From Gemmatimonadota bacterium (GTDB lineage Bacteria; Latescibacterota; UBA2968; UBA8231): a stretch of DNA of 64,000 bases. Each line of letters opens with the position of its first letter. Position 1 is the stretch's first letter. Positions 16,378 through 23,646 of the stretch are shown in pieces. The stretch covers positions 62,001 through 126,000 of the forward strand of contig VXML01000079.1 of assembly GCA_009841115.1 (NCBI GenBank). The letters are read 5' to 3'. The notes beneath the pieces were generated by a model. It saw only the letters and a list, made by a program, of their open reading frames with translations. It made no database searches and was not told the DNA's origin. A program made the position numbers and the translations under genes.

Positions 16378-17531
16378 GCCGCGTCGTCCTCGGCTGCGAA
16401 CGCCTGCTCGCGGCCGCCGACTTGATCCACGGTCGGCGCGTCGGCCTGATTACCAATCACTCAGGCGTCGATGCGCACCTGCAATCCACCGCCGACCGGC
16501 TGCACCAATCCGATCTCTGTACGCTCGTCGCCTTGTACGGGCCAGAGCACGGAATCCGCGGTGCAGCGCAGGACGGCGAACACATCGCCCATTCTACCGA
16601 TGAGCGTACCGGCGTGCCCACCTACAGTCTCTACGGCCAAGTGCGCGCCCCAGATGCCGCCATGCTCGCCGACGTCGAGTTGATGCTCTTTGACATCCAA
16701 GACGTCGGCGCGCGCTTTTACACCTATCTCTACACCATGAGCCTGAGCATGGCCGCCTGCGCCCAAGCGGGCATACCCTTTCTCGTCCTCGACCGTCCCA
16801 ATCCCATTGACGGCCAAGCCATTGCCGGAAATTGTCTCGACCCGGCGTTTGCCTCTTTCGTCGGTCAGTACCCAATTCCAGTGCGCTACGGCCTGACCAT
16901 CGGCGAACTCGCCCGGCTCTTCAATGAGGAATACGGAATCGGCGCGGACCTGCACGTCGTCGCCATGGAGGGCTGGCAACGCTCCTTTTACTGGGAGGAC
17001 ACCGGCCTGCCGTGGGTGCCGCCGTCGCCCAACATGCCCAGCCCAGAGACGGCAGTGATCTATCCGGGAACCTGCTTCTTTGAGGGGACCAATGTGTCTG
17101 AGGGACGAGGGACGGCCAAGCCTTTTGAGCAGTTTGGCGCGCCGTTTATCGACGGGGCGCGCTTAGCCGATGCGCTCAATAGCCGCGCGCTGCCCGGGGT
17201 GGGCTTCCGCCCGGTATTTTTTCAGCCGACGGCCAGCAAGTACGCGGGCGAGACCTGCGAGGGCGTCCAAGTCCACGTCCTCAATCGCGCAGCTTTTGAG
17301 CCTGTCGGCGTTGGCTTTGAGGCGCTCGCGACCGTGCGTCGGCTCTATCTGCGCGAATTCGCCTGGCGTGTGCCGACCGGCGGCATCCACAACTTCGACC
17401 GCCTCGCCGGCACCGACCAGATCCGCCGCGCACTCGACGCGGGCGCAGAAGTTTCCGAGTTGCAAGCCGCTTGGGACGAGGCATGCCGAGACTTTGACGC
17501 TATTCGCCGCCGCTACTTGGTGTATCCTTAA
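16374..17531 (+). CDS. DUF1343 protein, NamZ-like exo-beta-N-acetylmuramidase family
   Basis: A 385-residue protein with the DUF1343 blocks GRRVGLITNHSGVD, YGPEHGIRGAAQDGE, LMLFDIQDVGARFYTYLYTM, LDRPNPI and FFEGTNVSEGRGTAKPFEQ. Characterised members (NamZ) remove terminal N-acetylmuramic acid from peptidoglycan fragments. The GPEHG and DIQDVG...Y segments are the expected active-site elements. The start overlaps the GT2 stop (ATGA). No signal peptide is visible although studied NamZ proteins are exported, so a cytoplasmic muropeptide-recycling role is possible here. Mpl at 51.6-53.1 kb would fit the same recycling theme. Confidence 0.88.
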   Translation: MSRVVLGCERLLAAADLIHGRRVGLITNHSGVDAHLQSTADRLHQSDLCTLVALYGPEHGIRGAAQDGEHIAHSTDERTGVPTYSLYGQVRAPDAAMLADVELMLFDIQDVGARFYTYLYTMSLSMAACAQAGIPFLVLDRPNPIDGQAIAGNCLDPAFASFVGQYPIPVRYGLTIGELARLFNEEYGIGADLHVVAMEGWQRSFYWEDTGLPWVPPSPNMPSPETAVIYPGTCFFEGTNVSEGRGTAKPFEQFGAPFIDGARLADALNSRALPGVGFRPVFFQPTASKYAGETCEGVQVHVLNRAAFEPVGVGFEALATVRRLYLREFAWRVPTGGIHNFDRLAGTDQIRRALDAGAEVSELQAAWDEACRDFDAIRRRYLVYP

Positions 17532-17599
17532 GCGAGGTTGTCTCGCCGCGCGATCTTTGTTATCGTTCACAGCGGCACCCGCTACACCTGCTACCTGTC

Positions 17600-18190
17600 A
17601 TGCCTGCACCGCTCCAAACCGGCACCCTGTTGGTCGCCACGCCCGCGCTCGAATCACTCGCCTTCGACCGTGCGGTCGTGCTCATTACCCACTATAGTGA
17701 AACAGACATCACGATGGGCTTGGTGCTCAACCAGCCCCTCGGCAAGCGAATCCGGCGCTATGCGACTGATTCCCTGCAACAACTCGCAGGCGGCGAAGAT
17801 GCGTGTGCAGAGTTGGGGCGGATATTCTATCAGGGGGGGCCAGTGCATCAGCGCTATCTTTTCTTTTTGCACCGACTCGATGGCTTAGTCGAAGGGGGGA
17901 CGAAAATCCTCGACGGCCTCTATTTGGGTGGCAACCTCGATACCAAGTACGCTGAAGCTGACATCCTCCGACCCGACGCGCCGCGGCTGCGTTTCTACTT
18001 GGGCTATGCCGGCTGGGAGCCAGGCCAACTCGAATCCGAAATTAGTGCCGGTACTTGGTTTTTGGCCCCAGGCGAACCCGAAATAGTCCTTGCGTCCACG
18101 TCTGAAACCATGTGGCAAACCGTGATGTATTCCTTGGGGGGCAAATATCGCCCCATCTCCGTATTCCCCAAAGACCCGTCCGTCAACTGA
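17600..18190 (+). CDS. YqgE/AlgH family protein (UPF0301)
   Basis: A 196-residue protein with the family blocks LQTGTLLVATPALE, FDRAVVLITHY, GLVLNQPLGK, FYQGGPV and LGYAGWEPGQLESEI. Length is typical. In Pseudomonas AlgH is linked to alginate and metabolic regulation, but the biochemical activity of the family is not established. It stands apart from the glycosyltransferase operon by 68 bases. Its stop abuts the stop of the convergent dioxygenase gene with no spacer. Confidence 0.9.
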   Translation: MPAPLQTGTLLVATPALESLAFDRAVVLITHYSETDITMGLVLNQPLGKRIRRYATDSLQQLAGGEDACAELGRIFYQGGPVHQRYLFFLHRLDGLVEGGTKILDGLYLGGNLDTKYAEADILRPDAPRLRFYLGYAGWEPGQLESEISAGTWFLAPGEPEIVLASTSETMWQTVMYSLGGKYRPISVFPKDPSVN

Positions 18191-19174
18191 TCAACACACC
18201 ATGCCCCGCTTGGCGCGGATGCCGTGCGCGGGCGGATCGTCGCCGATCCAGCGGTCGTCTATTGGCTCGTGGGACCGCTGGTAACGCGTATCGGAAGACA
18301 GGCGGATGCGGTCCGTTTGGTTGTCTGAGCTGGCGTGCAACAGGTACATGCAGAAGACCAGCAAATCCCCCATCTGGTACTCGGCCGTCAGCCAGCGGCC
18401 CTGTAGCTCATCGCGCACGGCAATCGCGTCGTGCGAGTAGGCCCCGGACGAGTTCCAGCGAATTTGCGTGCGTTCTTCTTGGGTCAACTCGCGGTCCTGC
18501 TGCTGAGCAGCCTCGACGATTTGGCGCGCAGTGGGGCCGTCGTTTTCGCAAAACGCATCCACATCGGTCTGGCCGTAGCCTTGTTTCAGGGCTTCGTTCT
18601 TGTGCGACCCCTCTAACACCATCAGCCCCCCCATCTCGTAGGGCACGTCGCTGAAGGGCGTCCACGACGTATAGAGCGCCTTGGTCCCTCGGCCCATATA
18701 GACAATGTCGCAATGCGGGGTCGTCGCCGTGTGCGTGCCCGGCTGCTTGGCGCGAAACCAAGTGTAGTCGTAATGCCTAACCGGGCCGCCTAAGAAGAAT
18801 TCGTAAAAGTCCATCATCGGGCCGTCGTGGAGGACCTTGTCCAGCGGCGGGTTGTTGCGCGCTAAAACTGGCATAAAAGGGCCTGTAGCCGCCGGATTGA
18901 TCTTCTTGCCCGTGGCCACTACGCCTTCCATGGGTGGCCGCGTCGGGTCTAGCACCCCAGCCTTGAAGAGGCGATCGCACAATTCGGCCCGCGCTGCTAA
19001 CACCTCGCGCCGATCCAAATACCCCGGCAAAAACAAATATCCGTCTTCTTCCATCCGCCCCCAGAGCGCGTCTCGATCATTAATTACATCATCCGAGCGG
19101 CGGAGTTCGCCCACCTGCTCCATGGCGATCGGCTTGCCGCTATACGTGAGTTGAGGTATAGTTGCCGTAGTCAT
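18191..19174 (-). CDS. Phytanoyl-CoA dioxygenase (PhyH) family protein
   Basis: A 327-residue Fe(II)/2-oxoglutarate oxygenase-like protein. The metal triad candidates are His and Asp of TTPHCDIVYMG (HxD) and the distal His of CMYLLHASSDNQ, with Arg of DRIRLSSD as the 2-oxoglutarate anchor. LFLPGYLDRREVLAARAELC is the typical N-terminal helix-strand. AAAGGACGA lies just before the ATG. PhyH proteins hydroxylate a wide range of small molecules, and the substrate cannot be told. It is a single gene between two convergent/divergent neighbours. It is not closely similar to the PhyH cassette protein at 26.7 kb. Confidence 0.87.
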   Translation of the reverse strand: MTTATIPQLTYSGKPIAMEQVGELRRSDDVINDRDALWGRMEEDGYLFLPGYLDRREVLAARAELCDRLFKAGVLDPTRPPMEGVVATGKKINPAATGPFMPVLARNNPPLDKVLHDGPMMDFYEFFLGGPVRHYDYTWFRAKQPGTHTATTPHCDIVYMGRGTKALYTSWTPFSDVPYEMGGLMVLEGSHKNEALKQGYGQTDVDAFCENDGPTARQIVEAAQQQDRELTQEERTQIRWNSSGAYSHDAIAVRDELQGRWLTAEYQMGDLLVFCMYLLHASSDNQTDRIRLSSDTRYQRSHEPIDDRWIGDDPPAHGIRAKRGMVC

Positions 19175-19290
19175 AGCTCGTCCTTTCTAGATCTAAAATT
19201 ACGCTGTTGGTCCCCCTAAGCAAACACTCGTTGACTAAAAGGACGAAATAACGTCCCCTCTTTGTTCGAGTGAGCGGAGCAACATCTTGA

Positions 19291-19319
19291 TTGACCTAAC
19301 GTGCCTTAATTATTACATT
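19291..19319 (+). promoter_or_regulatory. Candidate sigma-70 promoter for the carboxypeptidase gene
   Basis: TTGACC (19291-19296), a 17-base spacer, then TACATT (19314-19319), about 50 bases before the ATG at 19368. The same -35 hexamer and spacing occur upstream of dnaG. Confidence 0.4.
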
Positions 19320-19367
19320 TAGACCCATCCCCAATAATCCCTATTAGCTTTTTGAGCGAGAGAAATA

Positions 19368-20498
19368 ATGTATATTCGTTCGCTATGCGTTGCCGTATGT
19401 TTATTCTGCGTACCATTGCAAGCTGTCGACTTCGACCCCGGCTCAAAGCCGCCGTATGCCGCTGCCCTCTTGCTCGAAGCCGAAAGCGGTACCGTCCTTT
19501 TTGCCCATCATCCAGATAGACAGCGCTCACCAGCCAGCACCCAAAAGCTGGTGCTCAAACTCGTGGTTTTGGAATTGGCCAAAGCTGGCAAAATCTCGCT
19601 AGAAGACTCGGTCTTAGTCTCCCGTCGCGCCGCACGCACCGGCGGCTCTCAGGTCTTCTTGAAGCGGGGTGAGATCTTTACACTGCGGGAACTGATGGAG
19701 GCCGCGGCCATTTCCTCGGCTAACGATGCTTGCGTCGCCATTGCCGAGCACGTCAGCGGCTCGACCACCGGCTTTGTCAGGCTGATGAACGAGCGCGCCC
19801 AAAGCCTCGGGATGCATAAAACGCGTGTTGTCAATGTCCACGGCCTCGACAACACTCCGCGCGGTAAGGGCAACCTAAGCACGGCCCACGACCTCTCCAA
19901 AGTCGCCCGCGAACTCATATTGGGCCACCCGGAGGCCTTGGAGTGGTCATCTACCCGCCGCAAACCCTTCCGCAACGGCAAGTTCACGCTTCGCGCCACC
20001 AACAAGCTGCTGGGGCGATTCCAAGGTCTTGACGGGTTAAAAACCGGCTATACGCGGCGCGCTGGCTCCTGCCTCGTTTCTACGGCCATGCGCCACGACA
20101 TGCGCCTAATCTCTGTGATCTTGGGAGCCTCCTCCGTGAGCGTCCGCAACCGAGAGACTCGCCGCCTGCTAACCTGGGGCTTTGAAAACTTCTCGCGCGT
20201 GCCCATCGTCGAAACCGGCGAGCTGATGGGTAAGGTCGCGCTCAACTGGGGAATAGAGCCAGAGGTGCGCGTCTTGGCCCAAGACACCATAGTCGCCGTG
20301 CTTACCCCCGAACAGAAGGAACAGATCGTCCGCCACTTAGAGCTACCCGAGGAATTTCCAGCGCCGGTCGCGGCCGGAACTGAACTGGGCAAGCTGCGAG
20401 TCTCGCTGGGCGACAGCCTACTGGCCGTGGTGCCCATCCACGCTGAAAAGAGCATCGGTCGCATGGGGCTTTGGGACAAGCTGATGACGTATTTTTAA
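19368..20498 (+). CDS. dacA: D-alanyl-D-alanine carboxypeptidase (peptidase S11, PBP5-like)
   Basis: A 376-residue exported penicillin-binding protein that trims the terminal D-Ala from peptidoglycan stem peptides in the periplasm. Residues 1-21 form a signal peptide. The three penicillin-binding motifs are present: STQK in RSPASTQKLV (SxxK, catalytic Ser), SAN in ISSANDAC (SxN) and KTG in GLKTGYTRRAG. The C-terminal beta domain of about 100 residues follows (GELMGKVALNWG...), and the final residues could be the amphipathic membrane anchor. Length is normal for PBP5. It is the only gene on its strand here, with its own promoter candidate. The symbol is by family. Confidence 0.92.
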   Translation: MYIRSLCVAVCLFCVPLQAVDFDPGSKPPYAAALLLEAESGTVLFAHHPDRQRSPASTQKLVLKLVVLELAKAGKISLEDSVLVSRRAARTGGSQVFLKRGEIFTLRELMEAAAISSANDACVAIAEHVSGSTTGFVRLMNERAQSLGMHKTRVVNVHGLDNTPRGKGNLSTAHDLSKVARELILGHPEALEWSSTRRKPFRNGKFTLRATNKLLGRFQGLDGLKTGYTRRAGSCLVSTAMRHDMRLISVILGASSVSVRNRETRRLLTWGFENFSRVPIVETGELMGKVALNWGIEPEVRVLAQDTIVAVLTPEQKEQIVRHLELPEEFPAPVAAGTELGKLRVSLGDSLLAVVPIHAEKSIGRMGLWDKLMTYF

Positions 20499-20504
20499 GC
20501 GCGG

Positions 20505-20933
20505 CTATTTGTGGTACCGCCCGCCGCTTAAAATATCAAAGGACCGATACAAAGCCTCCAACAACAGCAGACGCGCTAGCTGGTGAGAAAAAGTCAGCGG
20601 CGACAGCGACCACTGCTCTTGTATTTGAGATTCTACCTCCGCCGGCATTCCCTCAGCCCCTCCTATTACCAACACTAGATGCGAGCGGCCTTGGTTCATC
20701 AGCCGCTGGAGCCGTTTCGCCAACTGCTCAGAAGTGAACGGCTCTCCTTCCACGTACAGCCCAACTACATACGTCCCTTTCAACAGCCGGTCCGGCAGGC
20801 CGCCTCGCGCCTTGCCTGGGCAGAGCGCGACCCGTGCCTGCCGCGAGAGCCGCTTGATATACTCTTGCTCGGCGGCCTCTAGTGCTGAATTGCGGTGTTT
20901 CTCGTAGGAGACAATGCTGATCTGCATTGGCAT
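20505..20933 (-). CDS. rlmH: 23S rRNA (pseudouridine1915-N3)-methyltransferase RlmH
   Basis: A 142-residue SPOUT methyltransferase that methylates pseudouridine 1915 in helix 69 of 23S rRNA. Conserved features are the SAM-binding loop VIGGAEGMP and the C-terminal block SPLTFSHQLARLLLLEALYR ending in GGRYHK, the family's YHK terminus. The ATG at 20933 overlaps the upstream stop as TAATG, so it is coupled to the oxidoreductase gene; a second ATG two codons later is also possible. Confidence 0.95.
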   Translation of the reverse strand: MPMQISIVSYEKHRNSALEAAEQEYIKRLSRQARVALCPGKARGGLPDRLLKGTYVVGLYVEGEPFTSEQLAKRLQRLMNQGRSHLVLVIGGAEGMPAEVESQIQEQWSLSPLTFSHQLARLLLLEALYRSFDILSGGRYHK

Positions 20934-21985
20934 TAGTAGTGATCTGGCGCAATCGACAAGGCCCGGTTCTCCAGCGGCAAAGCCACCCGCGCCCCACCCT
21001 GCCGATGCGATTCGACGATTGCAAAAATTAGCTCTTGGCTGCGACAGGCGAGCGTTAGATTGCCTTGAGTATCGCCGTCCTCGTCGATTGCCCGGACGAT
21101 GTCCTCCATCCCGCGCAGCGTGCCGCTCTCAATGACAGCTTCGGGCGCATCCACCGGACGCAACTCGCCGTGCTCGTCTTTTTGGCGCAGGCTATAGCCC
21201 ATCCCATTGCTCAGGGTGCGCAACGTGCCCTCGGTGCCGCTGATTTCAAATTCCCAGCCGGGCGCGCCCACTAAGTACGAGTGAATCCCGTTTTTGAACT
21301 TTACGTATCCGTTGCTGATCCTCGGATCTATAGTCAGCCGATCGCCTTCCCAATCTGCGGCCTCTGCCTGCACCGTCCCCTGCGCGAATTCGGCCTCCGA
21401 GTCCAGCGCGAAAAAGAGCATCATGTCCGCCGCGTGCGTGTGCCCCCATTGCGCCACGCTGATCCCGCAGTTTGCCACAACCACCTGCACCTCGCCGATG
21501 TCGCCGCGCTCGATCATGGCGCGCGCATCGCGGTAGAGCGCTGCATAACGCCGCTGTGTGCCGTAGTTGAATTTGACGCCCCGAGGCATGCAGGCTTGCA
21601 GCATGGCGTCCATCTCGTGCACGGCGTTGCACAGCGACTTTTCGCAATAGATGCCTTTGACGCCAGCTTCGGCAGCGAAAATCACCTGTTCGGCGTGCGG
21701 ACCCGGCCGGGTGGCAATGCTGACCACGTCGAGGTTTTCGCGCTCGATCATCTCCCTGTAATCGGCATAGGCGCGCTGAGCACCGTAGCGGTCGCGAATG
21801 CGTTCGGCCTTCTCCTCGATAGGATCGCAGACGGCGACCAGTTCCATCCGCTCGCAGGCAACGATGGCCGCCGCGTGCGAATACGGCAAAAAGAGCTGGG
21901 CATTGGGACCGCCTTTGACTTCGTCGTCAATGGTAGCACCCATGCGTCCGCAGCCGATGAGTCCAACTCGGTAGGTAGTGGGCAT
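20933..21985 (-). CDS. Gfo/Idh/MocA family oxidoreductase
   Basis: A 350-residue NAD(P)-dependent oxidoreductase. The N-terminal Rossmann motif is YRVGLIGCGRMGATIDD. AVCDPIEEKAERIRDRYG and YCEKSLCNAVHEMDAML (EK motif with the substrate-site Lys) are typical, and the C-terminal alpha/beta domain follows. The start at 21985 is preceded by GAGGAGAGGAAA; the frame is open seven codons further. The likely reaction is oxidation-reduction of a sugar, inositol or related polyol; the substrate is not determinable. Linked to rlmH by a one-base overlap, probably by chance of gene order rather than function. Confidence 0.9.
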   Translation of the reverse strand: MPTTYRVGLIGCGRMGATIDDEVKGGPNAQLFLPYSHAAAIVACERMELVAVCDPIEEKAERIRDRYGAQRAYADYREMIERENLDVVSIATRPGPHAEQVIFAAEAGVKGIYCEKSLCNAVHEMDAMLQACMPRGVKFNYGTQRRYAALYRDARAMIERGDIGEVQVVVANCGISVAQWGHTHAADMMLFFALDSEAEFAQGTVQAEAADWEGDRLTIDPRISNGYVKFKNGIHSYLVGAPGWEFEISGTEGTLRTLSNGMGYSLRQKDEHGELRPVDAPEAVIESGTLRGMEDIVRAIDEDGDTQGNLTLACRSQELIFAIVESHRQGGARVALPLENRALSIAPDHY

Positions 21986-22066
21986 TTTCCTCTCCTCTTC
22001 GCGCAATCTTGACGCAGTTAGTATGCTGGGATATATTATTGACCCGTCTGCAATTAGACAACACGA

Positions 22067-22143
22067 GGGCGATTAGCTCAGCTGGCTAGAGCGCCTGCTT
22101 GACATGCAGGAGGTCCGCAGTTCAAGTCTGCGATTGCCCACCA
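22067..22143 (+). tRNA. tRNA-Val(GAC)
   Basis: Full cloverleaf: acceptor GGGCGAT/ATTGCCC, D stem GCTC/GAGC, anticodon stem CCTGC/GCAGG with loop TTGACAT (anticodon GAC), T stem CGCAG/CTGCG with loop TTCAAGT, discriminator A and an encoded CCA. Nearly the same acceptor and T arms occur in tRNA-Val(CAC) at 50616. It marks the left edge of the AT-rich accessory region. Confidence 0.95.
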
Positions 22144-22149
22144 TCTTCT

Positions 22150-22180
22150 AAGCCCCTGACTTTTCAGGGGCTTTCTTTTT
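22150..22180 (+). terminator. Rho-independent terminator after tRNA-Val
   Basis: AGCCCCTGA and TCAGGGGCT form a nine-pair stem with a short loop, followed by TTCTTTTT. Confidence 0.85.
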
Positions 22181-22219
22181 ATCCCCTTGTTTTTGTTTCT
22201 CAGCGCACTTGACAAATAA

Positions 22220-23200
22220 ATGCTTGCGAATTCTACGGGTCCAGAGCGGTGGCGACAGGTTGTCAAAGAAGAAGATATATGGCGACCAGCTATTCAGCAG
22301 ATATGCGATCGTGCAGGTATAGTCTATAGATCGATACGGACGGATTTTCATTCTAACAACGCTGTTTTTCTACTTGATCATCACTACGTCGTAAAATTGT
22401 ACGCCCCGGATCAACAAGACTCTTTCCGCGTTGAAGAAGGGGCTTTACGCATTTTAGCGACAACCCCGGCCCTGCCAATCCCCCCCTTGTTAGCCGTCGG
22501 CGATCTTAACGGTTTGCTCTCTTGTCCTTATATAGTTATGGGTATGGTATCGGGCATGCCTTTAGATGAGCTTCGCGGAAGATTTGGCTCTGGCGATCTC
22601 GTCAATATTGCAACCCAGTTAGGCACGGTTATGGCTCGTTTTCACGGTAGTTATTTTTCCGGCAAATCTCAGATTGGACAAGCATATGGGGCCTGGAATA
22701 CGCTTTATGAAAATCGGCGGCACCAATTCATTGAAAATCTTGGACAGACCGCTTCTTTCCCCTCTTGCCTTAAATCAGAACTGCGTGCATTTGTTTGTTC
22801 TACTGAGGTGGATACGTATCTGAATACTCCCCTTGTTTTGGTGCACGGTGACTTGACGTGTTACCATATTTATGTGGAAGAGCAGGCTGGTCATTGGCGA
22901 GTTTCGGGAATCATTGATATGGGCAATGCGCTGGCAGCCCCACCTGAATACGATTGGACAGACCTGTGGTTTCAGACACTCGAACGAGATGTCCAAGCAT
23001 TGATCGCTTTCCTAACTCCGTACCAATCAGCCCTCAAAATAGACGAAAATTACCGTCGCCGACTGATGGCCTTTTTCCTACACAGTTGGGAAGCAGCCCC
23101 TAAGTTGGCTACGCTCCTTGAATCAGAGAATGCTCCAGACATTAAGGATATTGGAGCATTGCTGGATTGGCTTTGGCCAAGAGAATTGGAAACTTCATGA
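22220..23200 (+). CDS. Aminoglycoside phosphotransferase (APH) family kinase-like protein
   Basis: A 326-residue protein with the small-molecule kinase fold. HHYVVKLYAP contains the ATP-binding Lys; YIVMGMVSGMPLDELR is the hinge region; VLVHGDLTCYHIYVEE is the catalytic HGD loop; and SGIIDMGNALAAPPEYDW is the metal-binding Asp motif with the usual DW end. The usual Asn six residues after HGD is replaced (HGDLTCYHIYV), so activity should not be assumed. Codon use and base composition are more AT-rich than in the genes left of the tRNA. The stop overlaps the start of the nucleotidyltransferase gene (ATGA). A drug-resistance role is not implied; many APH proteins act on other metabolites. Confidence 0.82.
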   Translation: MLANSTGPERWRQVVKEEDIWRPAIQQICDRAGIVYRSIRTDFHSNNAVFLLDHHYVVKLYAPDQQDSFRVEEGALRILATTPALPIPPLLAVGDLNGLLSCPYIVMGMVSGMPLDELRGRFGSGDLVNIATQLGTVMARFHGSYFSGKSQIGQAYGAWNTLYENRRHQFIENLGQTASFPSCLKSELRAFVCSTEVDTYLNTPLVLVHGDLTCYHIYVEEQAGHWRVSGIIDMGNALAAPPEYDWTDLWFQTLERDVQALIAFLTPYQSALKIDENYRRRLMAFFLHSWEAAPKLATLLESENAPDIKDIGALLDWLWPRELETS

Positions 23201-23646
23201 ACATGGAACAGATGACAGATACCGTATTGGATCGCTCTGTCGCCGAAGTGGTTGCCAGACTAAAAGACAAAGGCTTGATTGCGCTATACCTATGTGGTTC
23301 ATTCGGCACTCAAGACGAACTCCCTTCAAGCGATGTTGATCTCCTATCGGTTGTCAAGGATGATTTTGATAGCAGAGAAGCAGCAGATGTGGATGCCTAT
23401 CTTCGAACAGAATTCACCAGTCAAACAGGTATAAAAGCCTCATTAGCACGTATTACACTATCCGAGTTGGCCGGTGATATGGAAAGAGATCAATTCATAC
23501 CTTTACCGCTTTGGGTGAAACAGTTCCCATTTTTTAGACGAGTATGGGGGCAGCATATCGATCTGGCAACTCTTAAAGTAGAACGTTGGTCACTAAGCGA
23601 GGAGGCACGGCATCTGATTGAACAAATTCCATCTCACAGGGCCTGA
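23197..23646 (+). CDS. Minimal nucleotidyltransferase-fold protein
   Basis: A 149-residue protein. LYLCGSFGTQDELPSSDVDLL is the pol-beta superfamily motif: GSFGT followed by the SDVDL metal-binding Asp pair. The third acidic residue may lie in the IKASLARITL strand region but is not clear. ATG 23197 overlaps the APH stop, which fixes the start; the frame is open ten codons further. Pairing of a phosphotransferase-like and a nucleotidyltransferase-like gene resembles antibiotic-modifying gene sets and also HEPN/MNT-type toxin systems, but no HEPN partner is seen. It overlaps the convergent sigma-factor fusion gene by 13 bases. Confidence 0.7.
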   Translation: MNMEQMTDTVLDRSVAEVVARLKDKGLIALYLCGSFGTQDELPSSDVDLLSVVKDDFDSREAADVDAYLRTEFTSQTGIKASLARITLSELAGDMERDQFIPLPLWVKQFPFFRRVWGQHIDLATLKVERWSLSEEARHLIEQIPSHRA

